In this document: piece after piece, positions 22,643 to 31,861 of the stretch | How the letters are laid out: every line of letters begins with the position of its first letter | How positions within the stretch are numbered: the stretch's first letter is position 1 | From: Haplomitrium mnioides | Taxonomy: Eukaryota > Marchantiophyta > Haplomitriopsida > Calobryales | Reading direction: 5' to 3' | Assembly (NCBI GenBank): GCA_049999725.1 | Contig: JBNGIS010008019.1 | Coordinates: 1 to 46,324 of the forward strand | Length of the DNA stretch: 46,324 nt | Notes under the pieces: generated by a model | Database searches by the model: none | What the model saw: the letters and a program-made list of their open reading frames with translations, nothing else | What the model was told of the DNA's origin: nothing | Made by a program: the position numbers and the translations under genes

Positions 22643-24646
22643 TTGCCTTCCACTTCTAGTAGTGGGAGAATTCAGTCTCACGCATCTGGTTTAGTTGGGC
22701 ATCAATCTGTCACTGGATTTGGGACAGCAATACCACACCAGATTCCAACACCAATCAGCTCATTACAAGTAGTTCCACCATCATACACCATAGAGGCAAG
22801 TTTAGGTGGTAGGATTGAGAAGTTTAGCGGCCGTCTTAGTACTATCACTTTGTGGGAGTTTAAGCAAACATTTGATACTAAAATTGTTGAGTTAGAGCTC
22901 AAGTATGGTGGCAAGTTCACCCATGCATTTGCATTCAAGCAATTGGGCCGGTACGTGCATCATGAGGCATTGGATGTGTATCAGCAGCACTCAACCCGTT
23001 TGCTGAGCACTATTCAGGTTGCTAGCCCAAGTTATACAACTGCTATTGCTGGGGTTCAACAAACTGCTTTACAGGCTGCCATTGCTGCCCACAACGCTAC
23101 ACCTCCTACTAATCCGCCTACAGCTGCTCCTACCATTGTGAATGTGACTCCAACAGAGCTTGCACTAGCTACAACAGGCATCGCGCCTATGCTGGCTGCT
23201 CCTATTGTCATTGATCTGATAAGTAAATTTTTGTAGATTCTGGAACAAGAGTTTCTAGTGAAGAGTTTAGAGAAAATCTTGCAGTTGGCTACCTTCAACC
23301 GACAAAAAGATGAGACTCTCAAAATGCTCTATCGAAGGCTTCTCCAATTGAAAGAGGATACTCAGAGCATCACTAATTTGGAGGCTGCGCACCGTTGCAT
23401 ACGTGCCTTGGAAGGTAATCAAGACCTTCACTCTCAGGTTCTTCAACGAGTGTTCTCTAAATATGGTGATTCTTACACACTACTGGATGTGTATAACGAT
23501 GCGGAGAGGTTGGAACTTGCCCATGCACACTATGCAGCAAGCATGGAAAGACCTCAAGCTCATCACAGAACTCAGATTCAAGTCCCAGCTCCCACAAGGT
23601 CCAATCAACAACTAATTCGAAACAAGAATGTGCATACTGCTACTACGTTAGTACCTACTTGTAATTATTGTGGTAATACAAATCACAAGGCTACTGATTG
23701 TGGCATTCCTGCTGATGACCTGTCATGTAAATTTTGTGGGAAATCTGGTCACTTGGAGGCTGTTTGCTTTGCTAAATATCCTGAGCGACGACAACTACGT
23801 CGCGAGCCCTCTCCAACGGTTGTTGCCCTAGTGAAGAAGACCTCTATATTTGCAACACCCTCCAACACTAAGGGTGCTGGTCCAAGCAAGAATGCTAAGA
23901 AGAAAGAGCACCAAAAAGCTCAAAAAGAAGCATTCCAGGCACAGACCACACATGTGCAAGCATTGACCAGTGAAATTGAGACTTTAAGAGCTCAACTTGC
24001 TAGCTTGAAGGGAAAATTTTCTCAACCAGCAAGCTCAGTTCCACCTGTTGGTGGTTCTAGTGTTTCTGAGAATGCATCCCTCCCTAGATCATTCTATCAT
24101 CTGCCCTCTGATGTGCTAGTTAGTGAGAGAGTTCCCATTGCAATGGATCACTCACTAGAGCTTTCTACTTCATTCTGTCCATCATATTTTGCTTATCAAG
24201 AGGCTGATGTAGCCACATGTAGAGCTACTAAGAGGCAAGTGGTTCAGACTGATGGTTTAGCTTTTGGTCCTACATCTATGATACAGCAAAGAGGTGCTCG
24301 GGCTGTATTACCTCAGTCTTTTAGGCCACTTGCTCCCACTACAGAGGCTTCATTGTTGGCAAGGGGAGAAACATTTAGCACTTCTACATCTATGGTGCAT
24401 CAAGGAGGAGATCCAGATCAGCATTTATCAAAGACAACTAGTCCTTTGGTAAAGTATTCTACTTCAGATCTAGCAGATAGGGTTCTTACAACACCCTTGT
24501 TCAGTTGTCAAGACTTGAATATGCATATTACATATGTCATTAAATTTCTTGAGAGCAAGCTGATATCAACTTCTAGTCCATTAGTAGCCCCTATGACATT
24601 TGTTATGGAAGTTGGAACTCCAGTAATGAGTCAGCCTTCCACTTAG
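22643..24646 (+). pseudogene. gag: Inner element gag with two zinc knuckles (one stop)
   Basis: A single frame of 667 codons is broken only by TAG at 23234. The N-terminal part is Ser/Pro-rich. The capsid-like core has FSGRLSTITLWEFKQTFDT and FKQLGRYVHHEALDVYQQH, and the second half has LHSQVLQRVFSKYGDSYTLL. Two CCHC knuckles follow in tandem, CNYCGNTNHKATDC and CKFCGKSGHLEAVC, both complete. A long variable tail rich in Ser, Pro and Gln ends in TAG at 24644. The protease frame is open from 24630, so gag and pol overlap by 17 bases in different frames. Gag would coat and package the RNA. It is close to intact. Confidence 0.9.
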
Positions 24647-25330
24647 TTGCATGCACTTGATGGTGTACCTTTCAGATACTAGCAGCCAAGGTGATCCTTT
24701 TGGTTTTGTCACCAGATTCACATCTAATCACCATGTTCCTACTCAATTACTTGTAGATAAGCTTCGTGGCAATTCACTTGTGGATACTAACACTCTGCAT
24801 ATGGTATCCCACAATCTGCCCAGGATTGTTCTTAGTGACAGGAATTTGGTGGCTACAACAGTAGTGTTTCTTAACAACCTAAGTTCAGTAGTACAAGTGG
24901 AAGGACATACTCCCAAGGTGGTGATGCTAGACACTGGAGCACAACTAGTGATCATAGGTGTTCAATTTGCCAAGAAAATTGGACTACTTGACACCAATCT
25001 CCAAAAATCAATGTGGTAGATTCGCACTGCCAGTGGTGATGTAGAAGAAGTGTTGGGTGAAAGCTCAACATTGCTCACCCTTGCTTTCAATCAAGGCACA
25101 GATCAGGCTCTGTAATTTTAGGTCAGATGTTTAGTCACCAATGCTACCAGCTATGATGTACTCATTGGGCAAGAAGCTTTGTTTCCTCTAAGTTTCACCA
25201 TTGATAATTGGTTTGAGCATGCATACTACCGTGTTAATTGGCAGAAAAATGGCCTACACTTGGGTTACATTCCACTGGACTTACATGGTGCACACACTCT
25301 CATGGTCTACTTGTGTGTTCTGCAAGATGT
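24647..25330 (+). pseudogene. Inner element aspartic protease
   Basis: The active-site loop VVMLDTGAQLVIIG (about 24921-24962) keeps the DTGA triad. The second landmark NATSYDVLIGQEALFPLSF (about 25140-25196) corresponds to the YDVLLG strand of Ty3 proteases. Stops lie at 25017 (TAG) and twice near 25110. The text before the triad (SDRNLVATTVVFLNNLS) is the usual non-conserved lead-in. It would mature the gag-pol polyprotein. It runs in the same frame into the methyltransferase region. Confidence 0.85.
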
Positions 25331-26640
25331 GCATACAGTTTCCTATATCTATCATCCATTACACAATTGGATTGAAGAAGATGAGGAACAACACACTGTG
25401 ACACAAGCTAATGAGAGTTCACTAGACACCTTTGGGGAATTCACCCTTGGACCAGAGGTGTTACACAAGCTACAGGCTGCTCATGAGCCTCTCAAAGTTG
25501 CCATGCATAGACTTGAGAGTGTGAAAAGCCATGGTGAACATGTTACTCCAATTCTACAACAACCCATTGTGTGGAGTCCACCTTCAAATGGCATTACCCT
25601 TCTGGAACCATTTGGAGGCATTGCTACAAGTTCGGAGGCATTGTTGCAATCTGGATTGGTAGTGAAGCGGTATGTGTATGTGGACACTGATCCTTGTGCC
25701 AAGCAGGTGCCAGAGTCTCGGAAGTTGGAATTTTCTAGGAGGTTTCCACAACAATTTCCTCCTAGTGCATGGAAGTTCAGCTTCACATATTTCCCTGCTG
25801 ATGTTCAGTTGATCTAACAACAACACATTGTGCTTCTTGGCTCTTTAGATCTTATCATTGCAGGATGGGAATGTCAAGGATTGTCCGTTGTTGGTTCTGG
25901 TTTAGAGTTAGATGATATCAGGTCTGGCCTTTTCATGGACATGGTTCAGGTCCTAACATGGGCTCATGCATGCTACCATGTTGTTGGCTACATCATGGAG
26001 AACACACCAACTCAGTTTGATAAAAGGGCAACAATGCGAGAGGACTTTGTGCTAATTCAATACTACCTAGGTTCTCCACTCCTTCTGGATGCAAGTCATT
26101 GTGGGTCTTATGCACATCGATTATATAACTTTTGGACCAACCTTGCCCCTGTTTCCTTACTAGAGTTGGCCTTGCATTACATTGTTCGAGATCCTACACT
26201 CTAGGTGGGTGATATTTTGGATTCAGATAGCTCTTGCCAACCAGTTTTAAGGCAAGAGGCACCACCTTGGTACCCTGCCAACCAGGTTGGCCAACCACGG
26301 GCTGCTTGGCCTACTTTGGTTTCTTTTCCTGGTGCATATACTTTTCAAACTGACGGTCCAGGGCTTGTTTATCATCATGCCATATGCACTTGGGATGAAC
26401 CCAGTCCATAGGAAAGAGAACGGGCAATGGGATTCCAATCAAGCACCACTGGTCACACCAAGGTAACCAAGCTAGAGAGAAATTCTCTTCTTGGTAGAGT
26501 TATAGACTTGACTACTTGGCTCTTGATTACCTGTTTACTCTTTCAAATGCATCTCAATCCACCGGTGGATGTCACTTCAGTTGTTTCTGGTGATGTGTCC
26601 TCATGGCATCCAGACCAGGTGCATTTACCCATTCACAACA
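25331..26640 (+). pseudogene. Element-borne C5-cytosine DNA methyltransferase
   Basis: In one frame with the protease. A linker (25380-25590) leads to motif I LLEPFGGIATSSEALLQSG and YVYVDTDPCAKQ (SAM binding). LDLIIAGWECQGLSVVG is motif IV, whose catalytic Cys is kept although the usual PCQ is ECQ. GLELDDIRSGLFMDMV follows, then MENTP (motif VI, normally ENV) and DASHCGSYAHRLYNFWTNL (motif VIII region). The C-terminal ERERAMGF ... SLLGRVIDLTTW resembles the end of DNMT3-type enzymes. Motifs run I to X, so this is not the permuted DRM form. Stops at 25815, 26202 and 26409 inactivate it. Reported precedents are retrotransposon DNMTs in charophytes and dinoflagellates. Self-methylation or marking of target chromatin is inference. 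Confidence 0.87.
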
Positions 26641-26679
26641 TTTTGCGTTTTGATCTAAGTGTTGGGAGGAGGAGGGGGG

Positions 26680-26779
26680 NNNNNNNNNNNNNNNNNNNNN
26701 NNNNNNNNNNNNNNNNNNNNNNNNNNNNNNNNNNNNNNNNNNNNNNNNNNNNNNNNNNNNNNNNNNNNNNNNNNNNNNN
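26680..26779. other. Assembly gap (100 N) in a G-rich tract
   Basis: One hundred N preceded by GGGAGGAGGAGGGGGG and followed by GAGAGGAGG, between the methyltransferase and the reverse transcriptase. A purine-rich simple repeat probably caused the gap. A frame change occurs across it. Confidence 0.95.
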
Positions 26780-26901
26780 GAGAGGAGGTCCCATGGAATG
26801 TGGCTGAATTTCACTCTAATTTCATTGAGTCTGGCCACTCTAGACTTGCAAGTACTATAGTGCTACCATCCACCACTTCACTATAGAAGCTTGTTACAAA
26901 G

Positions 26902-27926
26902 TTGGATAGTAGAAGACTCAACACTTCAGCTCCACCGGCTTCCTCTTCCAACCTTCTCTGTGTTGCCAATTTCACTTTTGTCATGGGCAATCAGCTAAAC
27001 AAGAAACAGAGGGATCAAATCACCAATCTGTTATTGAAGTATGAGGATGTCTTTGCTTTCTCTATGAAAGGTTTAGGCAAGTGTAAGGTGATGCAATTCT
27101 CCATTGAGCTCACGGAGGAGAAGCCCATCTATCGGCGCAAACACCGTCTAAGTAAGCATGAGTGGGAGTCAGTGGATGAGCGTTGCAAGGAGCTCTATGA
27201 GGCTGGTCTTATCCAACCTTCCACTTCTGATTTTGCAGCAGCTATAGTGATGCCAGCTAAGAATGACTCTAGTGGCTCGTGGACTGAAAAGAGGATGTGT
27301 GGGGATTATCGACCACTGAATTTGGTTACTTCACATGACAGGTATCCTATGCCAACAGCTAAGGATCTCTTTGACAGCATTGGAGACTCAGATGTCTTCA
27401 CCCTTGTGGATTTACGTTAGGGGTTCAACCAGATTGTGATTCAGGTTGCAGATCGCAAGAAGACTGCTTTCCATAGAGGCAACTGACTGTGGGAAGGTTG
27501 GTAATGCCATTTGAATTGAAAAATGCCCCTGTATTCTTTCAAGGAATCATGGATCAGGTATTGGAAGGTGTTGATTTCTTGAAATGCTATATTGATGATG
27601 TCCTGGTGCAAAGTAAAGGTTTTAACCATCATTTGACCCATCTGGAGGAGCCGTTTAGAAGGTTGAGGAAGGCAAACTTGAGGATTCATCCAAAGAAATG
27701 TGAGTTTGCTGTCACATCAGTGGTGTATTTGGGACATAGAATTGTTCCAAATGGGACCATGGCTCACTGGTCCAAGGTAGTGTCTATTCTGGAGATGCGC
27801 AAGTCTATCGATGTATCAACCCTACGCAGTTTTATTGGGTTATGTAACTACTACAGGATCTATATGCAAGATTTTAGTACCATTGCTCATCCACTTTATG
27901 CGCTATTGAAGAAGTTTGTTACATAG
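26902..27926 (+). pseudogene. Inner element reverse transcriptase
   Basis: The N-terminal lead has KKQRDQITNLLLKYEDVFAF and the finger strand RRKHRLSKHEWESVDERCKE. RMCGDYRPLNLVTSHDRYPM and DVFTLVDLR supply the first catalytic Asp. A TAG at 27418 replaces Gln in the expected LRQGFNQI. A shift near 27480 leads to RLVMPFELKNAPVFFQGIM and CYIDDVLVQS, where YIDD at 27588-27599 is the active site. IHPKKCEFAVTSVVYLGHRI and LRSFIGLCNYYRIYMQDFS close the thumb. All catalytic residues are present, with two interruptions and a stop at 27924. This is Ty3/gypsy type. Confidence 0.93.
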
Positions 27927-27947
27927 GCATGGAGTGAAGAAACCTAG

Positions 27948-28520
27948 GTGACATTTGATACTTTGAAAGAGCGGCTATCAGATTATCTAGTACTTAGAAG
28001 GCCTAATTTCAACCAGGTTTTCATTTTACATACAGATTGGAGTGCACTAGGTATTGGTGCAATGCTTGGGCAACCTGATGGAGAGGGGCATAAGTATGTT
28101 ATTGCCTATGCCTCTAGGAGTAACAATAAGGCAGAGAGTAACTACTCCTCTTATAAAGGTGAATGTTTGGTTGTTGTTTGGGCTGTAATACATTTCAGGC
28201 CTTACTTATATGGCACCAAGTTCCTTCTCTACACTGATCACCAGCCTCTGAAATGGCTCATGACCAACGACAAGCTTACAGGAAAATTGGCTCGTTGGGC
28301 ACTCATACTACAAGAGTATGAGTTTGAGGTGATTCACAGAGCTAGTGTTACCCACCAGAATGCTGACACTATGTCTCGCAGTCTTTTGGTTACCTTTGCA
28401 GATCTTTTAGATGCTCAGCAAAATTTTGATCAGGTCATGACATTGCAACCAGCAACAGTAACTAGTTATTTGGCCTTGCTTTGTTGCACTGTAGTAGATC
28501 AGCCTATTGTGGGCATTTAG
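27948..28520 (+). pseudogene. Inner element RNase H
   Basis: Open for 190 codons. FILHTDWSALGIGAMLGQ gives the first Asp, NYSSYKGECLVVVWAV the Glu, FLLYTDHQPLKWLM the second Asp and HQNADTMSRS the last. All four catalytic residues of a Ty3 RNase H are therefore present. It degrades the RNA strand during cDNA synthesis. TAG codons bound it on both sides (27945 and 28518), each where the continuous polyprotein would read through. Confidence 0.92.
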
Positions 28521-29640
28521 GAGGACCAGGATACAGTACACTTTCTTCAGCATGGTCAGTACCCTCCAGGGGTGAGTGCAACTCAGAGAGACCGCATCCA
28601 ACAAAGATCCAAACATTACTTGTGGAAGGGAGATCATTTAGTTCGCTGTTTGCCCCAAGGAGAGAGGGTAGTGCCCCCTGTAGCTGAGAGAGTTGGTCTG
28701 GTCAAGAAGACACATGCTGAGCTTGGACACTTTGGAATCAAGCGTACTTATAGCCTGATTGCTCCTCATTATCATTGGAGAGGTATGTATGCTCAGATTC
28801 GTGATGTGATTGCCAGATGTGAACAATGTGATAGAGTGCGCACTTCCTTCTCATTTAGGCAATCTACTCTTCATCCACTGCCTATCAGGGGCCTGTTTTA
28901 CTGTTGGTTTTGTGATCTGGCTGGAGAGCTACCTCTTACATCAAGGGGTAATCTCTATATAATGATCATGATTGAGTACTTCTCAAAATGGATTGAGTTA
29001 GTTGCCCTGCTGGATAAGAGCTCACATAGTACTAACCAAGCTTTCTTGCAGCAGGTGCTTAGCAGATTCAGGGCTTGTGCAGAATGTCTTACTGATCAGG
29101 GTTCAGAATTCAGAGGAGAGTTTCAAGAACTCTTGGACCAGACACTCATTGATCATCGTAGAACTTCAAGAGATCATCCTTAAATAGATGCCCTAGCAAA
29201 GCGGATGGTGCAAACTTGCAAGCGGGGATTGCGAAAGATCTGTTTGACCAAGAACAAGGAAGACTGGGACTTGGTACTACCTTACACCGCCATGGGGTAC
29301 AAAATGTCTAAGCATGCCTCATTGCTTAATTTCTCACCCTATTTCCTCTTGTTTGGTCGACATTCCATTCCTCCATCTGCTATTGCTTCTTAGGTGCTGC
29401 CAGTGGATTTGGACTCAGCTACAGCCTGGTCCACTGTCATATCAGAGAGGGCTGCTCTCTTCAAAAGAGTCATGCCCATGGCTATGGAGAATCGTTGTAT
29501 TGCACAACACAAGGATACTTTGAGATATGCACACACACAAGGCGGCAGCTTCAACCCCAAGGTGAGAAAGTTTGAGGTTGGTGACTTTGTCTATCTCCAG
29601 CGGCAACCCAATGACACCTTGGACACATTGCCAGTCGTAT
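28521..29640 (+). pseudogene. Inner element DDE integrase
   Basis: Zinc-binding part: HAELGHFGIKRTYSLI and CEQCDRV (HHCC). Core: CDLAGELPLTSRGNLYIMI for the first Asp and CLTDQGSEFRGEF for the second. In the third motif, ALAKRMVQTCKRGLRK, the catalytic Glu of the usual AERMVQT is Lys, so this copy could not integrate on its own. The C-terminal part has FSPYFLLFGRHSIPPSAI, SERAALFKRVMPMAMEN and KVRKFEVGDFVYLQRQ. Stops: TAA at 29181 (Gln expected in RDHPQ) and TAG at 29391. A shift near 29640 leads into the PHD region. Confidence 0.92.
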
Positions 29641-29971
29641 CATTCTGCGAGTGAAGTCTCTCAACCCCTCAAGAGTTCTGGAGTTGCAAGGGGCAGATGG
29701 CCATACCATCAAGGATCATTCTAAGAATTGTGCTCCTTGTAATTTGCTTAACCTGGATCCAACCATTGTCACTTCAAATTGGATTCCACTAGTTGATTAC
29801 CCTTGTAAATTGTGTCATAGTATTGATAATGCTGATTAGATGTTGTTATGTGACCATTGTAATGGTGGCTACCACATGTTTTGTTTGCAGTCACAGTTGA
29901 CGCAAGTTCCTCCAGGTCTCTGTTTTTGTGCTTCATGCGCTTCAATGAACAGCATATCCTCAAATCGTTGA
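29641..29971 (+). pseudogene. Integrase tail with PHD finger, inner element
   Basis: RIILRVKSLNPSRVLELQG and CAPCNLLNLDPTI lead into a Cys4-His-Cys3 zinc finger. It reads CKLC, then after a TAG LLCDHCNGGYHMFC, then QVPPGLCFCASC, with all eight zinc ligands present. It ends at TGA 29969. This is where chromoviruses carry a chromodomain, so the PHD finger may be its functional equivalent for chromatin targeting (inference). The outer element has the same module at the same place. One in-frame TAG lies inside the finger at 29837. Confidence 0.85.
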
Positions 29972-29999
29972 GCCTTTACATGCTGCGGTCTTTTTTTTT

Positions 30000-30010
30000 G
30001 GGGGGGGGGA
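30000..30010 (+). other. G-rich purine tract before B1
   Basis: Ten G and an A follow nine T and stand directly before block B1. A polypurine tract at this place would prime plus-strand DNA. If so, priming starts at B1 rather than at the block (A) that forms the 5' end. Confidence 0.6.
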
Positions 30011-30196
30011 TAATGGTGACTACATACATTCCCTTGCATTTCTTCATTTTGGTATAAGGCTGCTGTAATTTTTGTTGTTGTGATTTCTGTTTATGGACTG
30101 TGGTGATTATGCTATTGAGTACAATTTAGCTTGTTCAGATGCCATGACGAAACCAGGTTTCCGATGTGACAAGTTCACTTCTCCTTATGTCACGAC
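30008..30196 (+). repeat. Internal block B1 of the inner element
   Basis: A 189-bp block from GGATAATGGTGACTAC to TATGTCACGAC, repeated at 30635-30823 with roughly a dozen and a half changes. It is absent next to A1. Confidence 0.9.
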
Positions 30197-30199
30197 AGC

Positions 30200-30633
30200 T
30201 ATCATGTAGGGATACAATGCTGATGTTACACATCAACTCTCCTTCCCATTTCAACTAGGAGTGTAGGTTAGTTTATATGCATTCTATTAGATGCTATTAG
30301 AGTGAGTGAGAGTGCATTCAGGTTTAATGTTCTTATAGCAAGGTGAAGGTTGTTCTTGGAGCAACTACTTTTGTTAAAAGAACATAGAACTAGCATGGGC
30401 TACTTGGGGCTGGCTCTCCCACTTCTTTCTTAGTTTTCTTGAATCTTAGCTTGGAGAGCAGCGCTATGGCAACACAAACCATAGAATTGTTCCACATACT
30501 TAGTTTTGATTCCTTAGATGCTCCCAGCACCTCATGGCATGGCGTTGCTGTTCTACATTAGTATATAGTACACTACATGTTATACATTACATTCTACATT
30601 TTACATGCACTTTATTAGAAAGTCTTTTATTCA
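30200..30633 (+). repeat. Terminal block A2 of the inner element
   Basis: The second copy of the 434-bp A block, from TATCATGTAGGG (the TG start has become TA) to TTTTATTCA. It contains the same CTATTAGAGTGAGTGAGAGT and CATGGGCTACTTGGGGC landmarks as A1. Confidence 0.9.
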
Positions 30634-30634
30634 A

Positions 30635-30823
30635 GGATAATGGGGGCTACATACATTCCCCTGCATTTCTTCATTTTGGTGTAAGGCTGCTGTAATTTCT
30701 ATGGTTGTGATTTCTGTTTATGGATTGTGATGACTATGCTACTGAGTTCAGTTTAGCTTGTTCAGATGCCATGATGAAACCAGGTTTCCGATGTGGCAAG
30801 TTCACTTCTCTTTATGTCACAAC
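30635..30823 (+). repeat. Terminal block B2 of the inner element
   Basis: The second copy of the 189-bp B block, ending TTATGTCACAAC followed by A. The element then ends and the target duplication TTGT begins at 30825. Confidence 0.88.
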
Positions 30824-30828
30824 ATTGT

Positions 30829-31600
30829 CGAGCTGCACGAGAAAACATCCTTTGACGAATTTTGGATTGAGCCAATTCTTACTCAATGAAGTGTTGTACA
30901 AAATCAGGGCCAACACAAAACAAGTTCGAAACCCTCTTGATTGCTGCTTGACGTCTACTTGGAGAAATCAAAGCTTGAAATCAAGGCCTCCATAAAAATC
31001 TTCTTTTGATGAAGAAATAAGCCACTTAGAAGCAACCGCGATGATGCAACTTGAATCTTTGACAATTTCTATCTTTATTGCAAACCCTTTGACAAAAACG
31101 TGAGCAACAATAGAATTCAACAGAAATCTCTGAAACCGGGTTGCTCGACACTTGTAGCCATTTGACAATTTGCCTTCTTCAAACAATTGCTTTTGAAGAC
31201 GTTAGCAACATATTTTTCTTCACGGGTCCACAAATTGTTTTTCTCAACGATCTGTTCTGCAAAATCCAAGTTCTATAAAAATCTGTGATTTTCTACAACC
31301 TACGAAATCTGAGTTGTGCGATTTTCTGCAATTTGCATTCCACAAAAATATGCACAGAATCACTCAAACAACACAAAAATCTCCCAGCGAGCAGATTCTC
31401 TGCACTATCAAAACAGCTCTTCACACAAAACAACTAGAAATTTGTGTGATCTGTTCATAGACCACAATTTTCAACAAAATTTCTTCCACAAAACTTTCAA
31501 CACTTCAAGATACCATGGATGCTTCCAATTTCTTGGTCAAATTTCTCAATCGCAATCCAAGATACCATGGATGATAGAAATCTCACAAATCTTTCGATGT
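30829..31600 (-). other. 5' leader of the outer element, right half
   Basis: Non-coding, with the same word pattern as 17185-19494 (ATTTTCTGCAA, TTGACAAAA). A 16-bp word, CAAGATACCATGGATG, occurs twice (31506-31521 and 31558-31573). Read on the minus strand it contains TGGTATC, only the first seven bases of a tRNA-Met primer site and displaced from A1, so I do not call a primer site. Confidence 0.6.
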
Positions 31601-31861
31601 ACTTTTCTTTGAGTGATACACTCTCGAAGAAATTCCAAAGTGTGTTGATCTTCCGATATCATAGCTAGCACACCTTTGCTCACAAGGAATCCACACTTCT
31701 CCAAGAGCTGCAATACCTCAACTCTCCTCTTGGTTCATAAACAAAATGAGATATTGAAAGAAAACCTTTTGATGAGAGTAAATGGCCTTATATACTAAGG
31801 CACAAAAAGATTAAAAACTCAAAATGTCTAAAAATAGAAATCTACATGAAATGGTTTGACA
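31601..31861 (-). repeat. Terminal block A1 of the outer element
   Basis: A 261-bp match to 11448-11708. It forms the 5' end of the minus-strand outer element. No B block adjoins it on the inner side. It ends TTTGACA, and the satellite resumes with TAAGCTATATAAC. Confidence 0.88.

Larger units (their letters stand above)
19499..30824 (+). mobile_element. Inner Ty3-like element with methyltransferase, PHD finger and split direct repeats
   Basis: An 11.3-kb plus-strand element nested in the leader of the outer one. Order: A1 (19499-19932), a 2.7-kb leader with a RACK1 fragment, gag, protease, C5-methyltransferase, reverse transcriptase, RNase H, integrase, PHD finger, G-rich purine tract, B1 (30008-30196), A2 (30200-30633), B2 (30635-30823). 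The flanks give a 4-bp duplication TTGT (19495-19498 and 30825-30828), the same length as the outer element's. The gag and pol frames hold at least a dozen stops and a few shifts, so it is dead. A1 and A2 are about 92% identical by eye. Confidence 0.85.
11320..31861 (-). mobile_element. Outer Ty3-like element with split direct repeats (holds a nested element)
   Basis: Its ends are fixed independently by the satellite. The array stops at ...GGACGATAAG (11319) and resumes TAAGCTATATAAC (31862). Removing the insertion and one TAAG restores a perfect monomer. The termini are TGTC...GACA. On the minus strand it runs A1 (31861-31601), leader, gag, protease, C5-methyltransferase, integrase C-terminus and PHD finger, then B1-A2-B2 (11837-11320). 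Without the inner element it is about 9.2 kb. Reverse transcriptase, RNase H and most of integrase are deleted, and the gag is split by another insertion. It is a non-autonomous relic. Confidence 0.85.

Noticed and set aside
25560-26560. Plant DRM-type methyltransferase
   Set aside because: DRM enzymes have the motifs circularly permuted (VI-X before I-V). Here motif I precedes IV, VI, VIII and X.
30008-30823. B1-A2-B2 as a solo LTR inserted in a B sequence
   Set aside because: An insertion would split B into two complementary halves. Here both flanks are the same full 189-bp block. The outer element shows the same arrangement independently.
31540-31601. tRNA-Met primer-binding site of the outer element
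   Set aside because: Only TGGTATC matches. It occurs twice and sits more than 20 bases from block A1.
11320-31861. Classification as a DIRS/PAT tyrosine-recombinase element on the basis of split repeats
   Set aside because: The coding content is a Ty3-type RT with a DDE/HHCC integrase and there are target-site duplications. No tyrosine-recombinase signature (R...HxxR...Y) was seen.
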